A stretch of DNA of 6,817 nucleotides from Halomonas halophila. GTDB taxonomy: Bacteria; Pseudomonadota; Gammaproteobacteria; Pseudomonadales; Halomonadaceae. The stretch covers positions 1-6,817 of the forward strand of contig DJIP01000092.1 of NCBI GenBank assembly GCA_002433675.1, read 5' to 3'. Shown piece by piece: positions 5,339-6,817 of this stretch; the stretch's first letter is position 1; each line of letters begins with the position of its first letter. A model generated the notes under the pieces. The model had not been told where the DNA came from. It did no database searches and saw nothing but the letters and a program-made list of their open reading frames with translations. Position numbers and translations under genes: made by a program.

Positions 5339-5344
5339 CAGCCC

Positions 5345-6556
5345 ATGTCCGAGCAACCCAAGCGCCTGCTGTGGCGCGATCTGGCGATCTTCGACGGACT
5401 GACCACCCTGCCCGGGCGCCACTGGGTAGCGATCGAGGAGGGTCGGATCTCCGCCCTGGGGCCCATGCAGACCCTTGACCCGAGTCAACATCGCGACGCC
5501 GTCGACATGGGGCAAGGCGGCGTCATGACACCGGGCCTGATCGACTGCCATACCCACCTGGTCTTCGGCGGGCAGCGCAGCGATGAATTCGAGCTGCGCC
5601 TGGAAGGCGCCTCCTACGAAGAGATCGCGCGTCGCGGTGGCGGCATCCTCGGCACCGTCACGGCGACCCGGGCGGCCGACGAATCGGCCCTGTTCGAGGC
5701 CGCTGCAAAGCGGCTTACGGCAATGATCGATGACGGCGTGACCAGCGTCGAAATCAAGTCCGGCTACGGCCTGACCCTGGCCGACGAACTGAAGATGCTG
5801 CGGGTGGCGCGACGTCTCGGCGAGCAACTGCCCGTTCGCGTCACCACCACCCTGCTGGCCGCCCATGCCCTGCCGCCGGAGTATGCAGGCGACGCCGATG
5901 GCTACATCGAACTGGTATGCAACCAGATCCTGCCGGCAGCCCACGCCGAGGGCCTGGTCGATGCGGTAGACGTGTTCTGCGAGCGCATCGCCTTCTCGAG
6001 CGAACAGTCCCGACGTGTGTTCGAGGCCGCCAGGGCGCTTGGCCTTCCGGTCAAGGCCCACGCCGAACAACTGTCGCTGTCCGGCGGTGCTGCCCTGGTG
6101 GCCCAGTTCCGAGGGTTATCCGCCGACCATATCGAGTACCTGGACGACGACGGCATCGCAGCGATGGCCGATGCCGGTACCGTCGGCGTCCTGCTGCCAG
6201 GGGCCTTCTACACCCTGCGCGAAACGCAAGCCCCGCCGATCGACGCCATGCGTCGTGCCGGCGTTGCCATGGCGGTGGCCTCTGACGCCAACCCGGGCAC
6301 CTCGCCCATCGTGCTGCCGACCCTGATGCTGAACATGGCCTGCACCCTGCTGCGCCTGACGCCACAAGAGGCACTGGCCGGCATGACCCGTCACGCCGCC
6401 CAGGCCATCGGCCAGCCAGACCTTGGACGTATCGCCGTCGGCGCCCCCGCCGACCTGTGCGTCTGGAACATCGATAGCCCGGCCGAACTGGCCTACGCCG
6501 TCCAGCCAGGACGGCTCAAGCATCGCCTGCTGGAGGGCGTATTGACCCATGGATGA
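5345..6556 (+). CDS. hutI: Imidazolonepropionase HutI
   Basis: A 403-residue cytosolic amidohydrolase, normal length for the family, catalysing hydrolysis of 4-imidazolone-5-propionate to N-formimidoyl-L-glutamate, the third step of histidine degradation. The metal site is visible: H69 and H71 in [11 protein letters not shown]239 in KAHAEQLS (with E242), and D314 in [11 protein letters not shown]262 in ADHIEY is also conserved. Other family stretches are [10 protein letters not shown] (97-106), VEIKSGYGL (135-143) and the C-terminal [11 protein letters not shown] (366-376), which completes the small beta-sandwich domain begun at residues 8-60. It is the first gene after the four-operator control region, and its stop overlaps the start of hutG by 8 bp, indicating one translationally coupled operon repressed by HutC. 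No missing catalytic residue or frameshift is seen. Confidence 0.97.
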   Translation: MSEQPKRLLWRDLAIFDGLTTLPGRHWVAIEEGRISALGPMQTLDPSQHRDAVDMGQGGVMTPGLIDCHTHLVFGGQRSDEFELRLEGASYEEIARRGGGILGTVTATRAADESALFEAAAKRLTAMIDDGVTSVEIKSGYGLTLADELKMLRVARRLGEQLPVRVTTTLLAAHALPPEYAGDADGYIELVCNQILPAAHAEGLVDAVDVFCERIAFSSEQSRRVFEAARALGLPVKAHAEQLSLSGGAALVAQFRGLSADHIEYLDDDGIAAMADAGTVGVLLPGAFYTLRETQAPPIDAMRRAGVAMAVASDANPGTSPIVLPTLMLNMACTLLRLTPQEALAGMTRHAAQAIGQPDLGRIAVGAPADLCVWNIDSPAELAYAVQPGRLKHRLLEGVLTHG

Positions 6557-6817
6557 GCAGCTCGCTTCCCCCTCGTCTCCCATCGCGCCATTGACCGATC
6601 CGGACATGGGTATCTGGCAGGGGCGTACCGATCCCGAGCCCAACAGCGAGCGCTGGCACCAGCGCATCGCCACCTACCGTTCAGGGGCTGAACCTGGCGT
6701 CGTGGTGACGGGCTTTGCCAGTGACGCCGGCGTCGCTCGCAACAAAGGCCGCGTTGGCGCTGCCGACGGCCCCGCTGCCATTCGTCGCGCCCTCGCCCCC
6801 ATGGCCTGGCACCGCGA
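6549..6817 (+). CDS. hutG: Formimidoylglutamase HutG (5' part, runs off the window)
   Basis: Only the first 89 residues are present; the frame is open to the last base. HutG is a manganese-dependent ureohydrolase-fold enzyme (arginase/agmatinase superfamily) that splits N-formimidoyl-L-glutamate into glutamate and formamide, the final step of the four-step hut route. Recognition rests on the N-terminal family pattern: [17 protein letters not shown] (residues 22-38), then [20 protein letters not shown] (55-74) and [14 protein letters not shown] (75-88). The metal-binding Asp/His motifs lie beyond the window. The start ATG (6549) overlaps the hutI stop, and GGAGGG at 6532-6537 is 11 nt upstream, slightly far, so translational coupling probably helps. 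An ATG at 6553 is in another frame and does not give a HutG sequence. The choice of HutG implies the four-enzyme pathway rather than the HutF-HutG' deformylase route. Confidence 0.94.
   Translation, partial: MDEQLASPSSPIAPLTDPDMGIWQGRTDPEPNSERWHQRIATYRSGAEPGVVVTGFASDAGVARNKGRVGAADGPAAIRRALAPMAWHR

Larger units (their letters stand above)
4640..5344. other. Gene-free hut control region with four operators and two palindromes
   Basis: This 705-bp stretch between the divergent yjiH-like gene and hutI holds no credible coding region. The open frames in it lack family resemblance, convincing ribosome binding sites and the codon style of the neighbours, and the base composition is visibly more A/T-rich than the flanking genes. 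What it does hold are four TGTATATACA-type operators, two GACCATGGTC palindromes, at least two good promoter matches, and small hairpins such as GCGCTG-TTG-CAGCGC (4817-4831) and AAGGC-N6-GCCTT (5173-5188). It is far longer than a divergent promoter pair needs. Confidence 0.8.

Noticed and set aside
5300..5344. Upstream in-frame start for hutI at 5300
   Set aside because: It would translate through operator O4 and lacks a ribosome binding site; starting at 5345 gives the family-standard length with GGAG 6 nt upstream.
4640..5344. Sigma-54 (GG-N10-GC) or CRP sites in the hut control region
   Set aside because: hut promoters in pseudomonads can use NtrC and sigma-54, so I looked, but found no convincing TGGCAC-N5-TTGC or TGTGA-N6-TCACA match.
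4885..5466. Small minus-strand open frames of 75-92 residues between O2 and hutI
   Set aside because: They cross operators and palindromes, partly overlap the hutI coding region, and show no family features.

Overview
The window looks like chromosome from a GC-rich gammaproteobacterium, most likely a member of the Halomonadaceae. That placement is inference from codon and GC style and from the gene set: a TRAP permease, a DUF938 methyltransferase, HutC, a YjiH-family membrane protein, and HutI/HutG in the formimidoylglutamase-type histidine pathway. No ribosomal or other phylogenetic marker is present to confirm it.

Layout. (1) 1-1595, + strand: the 3' end of a TRAP-transporter large permease (DctM), a 9-bp stem-loop, then an extended-SDR NAD-dependent epimerase/dehydratase. 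This is the tail of a substrate-uptake and oxidation operon whose substrate cannot be read here. (2) 1605-2327: a hairpin at the convergent junction, then a minus-strand DUF938 SAM-dependent methyltransferase carrying an unusual Ser/Glu/Gly-rich insertion. (3) 2328-3202: a short divergent intergenic region and hutC, the GntR/UTRA repressor of histidine utilisation, closed by a 13-bp-stem terminator. (4) 3317-4639, minus strand: a YjiH-family multi-spanning membrane protein with nucleoside-recognition GATE segments. (5) 4640-5344: about 700 bp with no credible gene, but with four copies of the HutC-type operator TGTATATACA (one with a single mismatch) and two copies of a second palindrome centred on GACCATGGTC. 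(6) 5345-6817: hutI (imidazolonepropionase), overlapped by 8 bp by hutG (formimidoylglutamase), which runs off the right edge.

How it fits together. HutC is known in other proteobacteria to repress hut genes until urocanate accumulates. HutI and HutG perform the last two steps, imidazolonepropionate to formimidoylglutamate to glutamate plus formamide. hutH and hutU are not in the window and may lie downstream of hutG. The membrane-protein promoter has its -10 box inside the first operator, and the last operator sits just upstream of hutI, so both divergent units should belong to the HutC regulon. This makes the YjiH protein a candidate histidine-pathway membrane component.

The most interesting signal is the architecture of the hut control region. 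Operator centres are 209, 205 and 211 bp apart, close to 20 helical turns. The palindrome-to-next-operator distance is exactly 155 bp in both halves, although the DNA between them is not recognisably similar. This suggests a looping, multi-operator switch with a second, unidentified DNA-binding protein.
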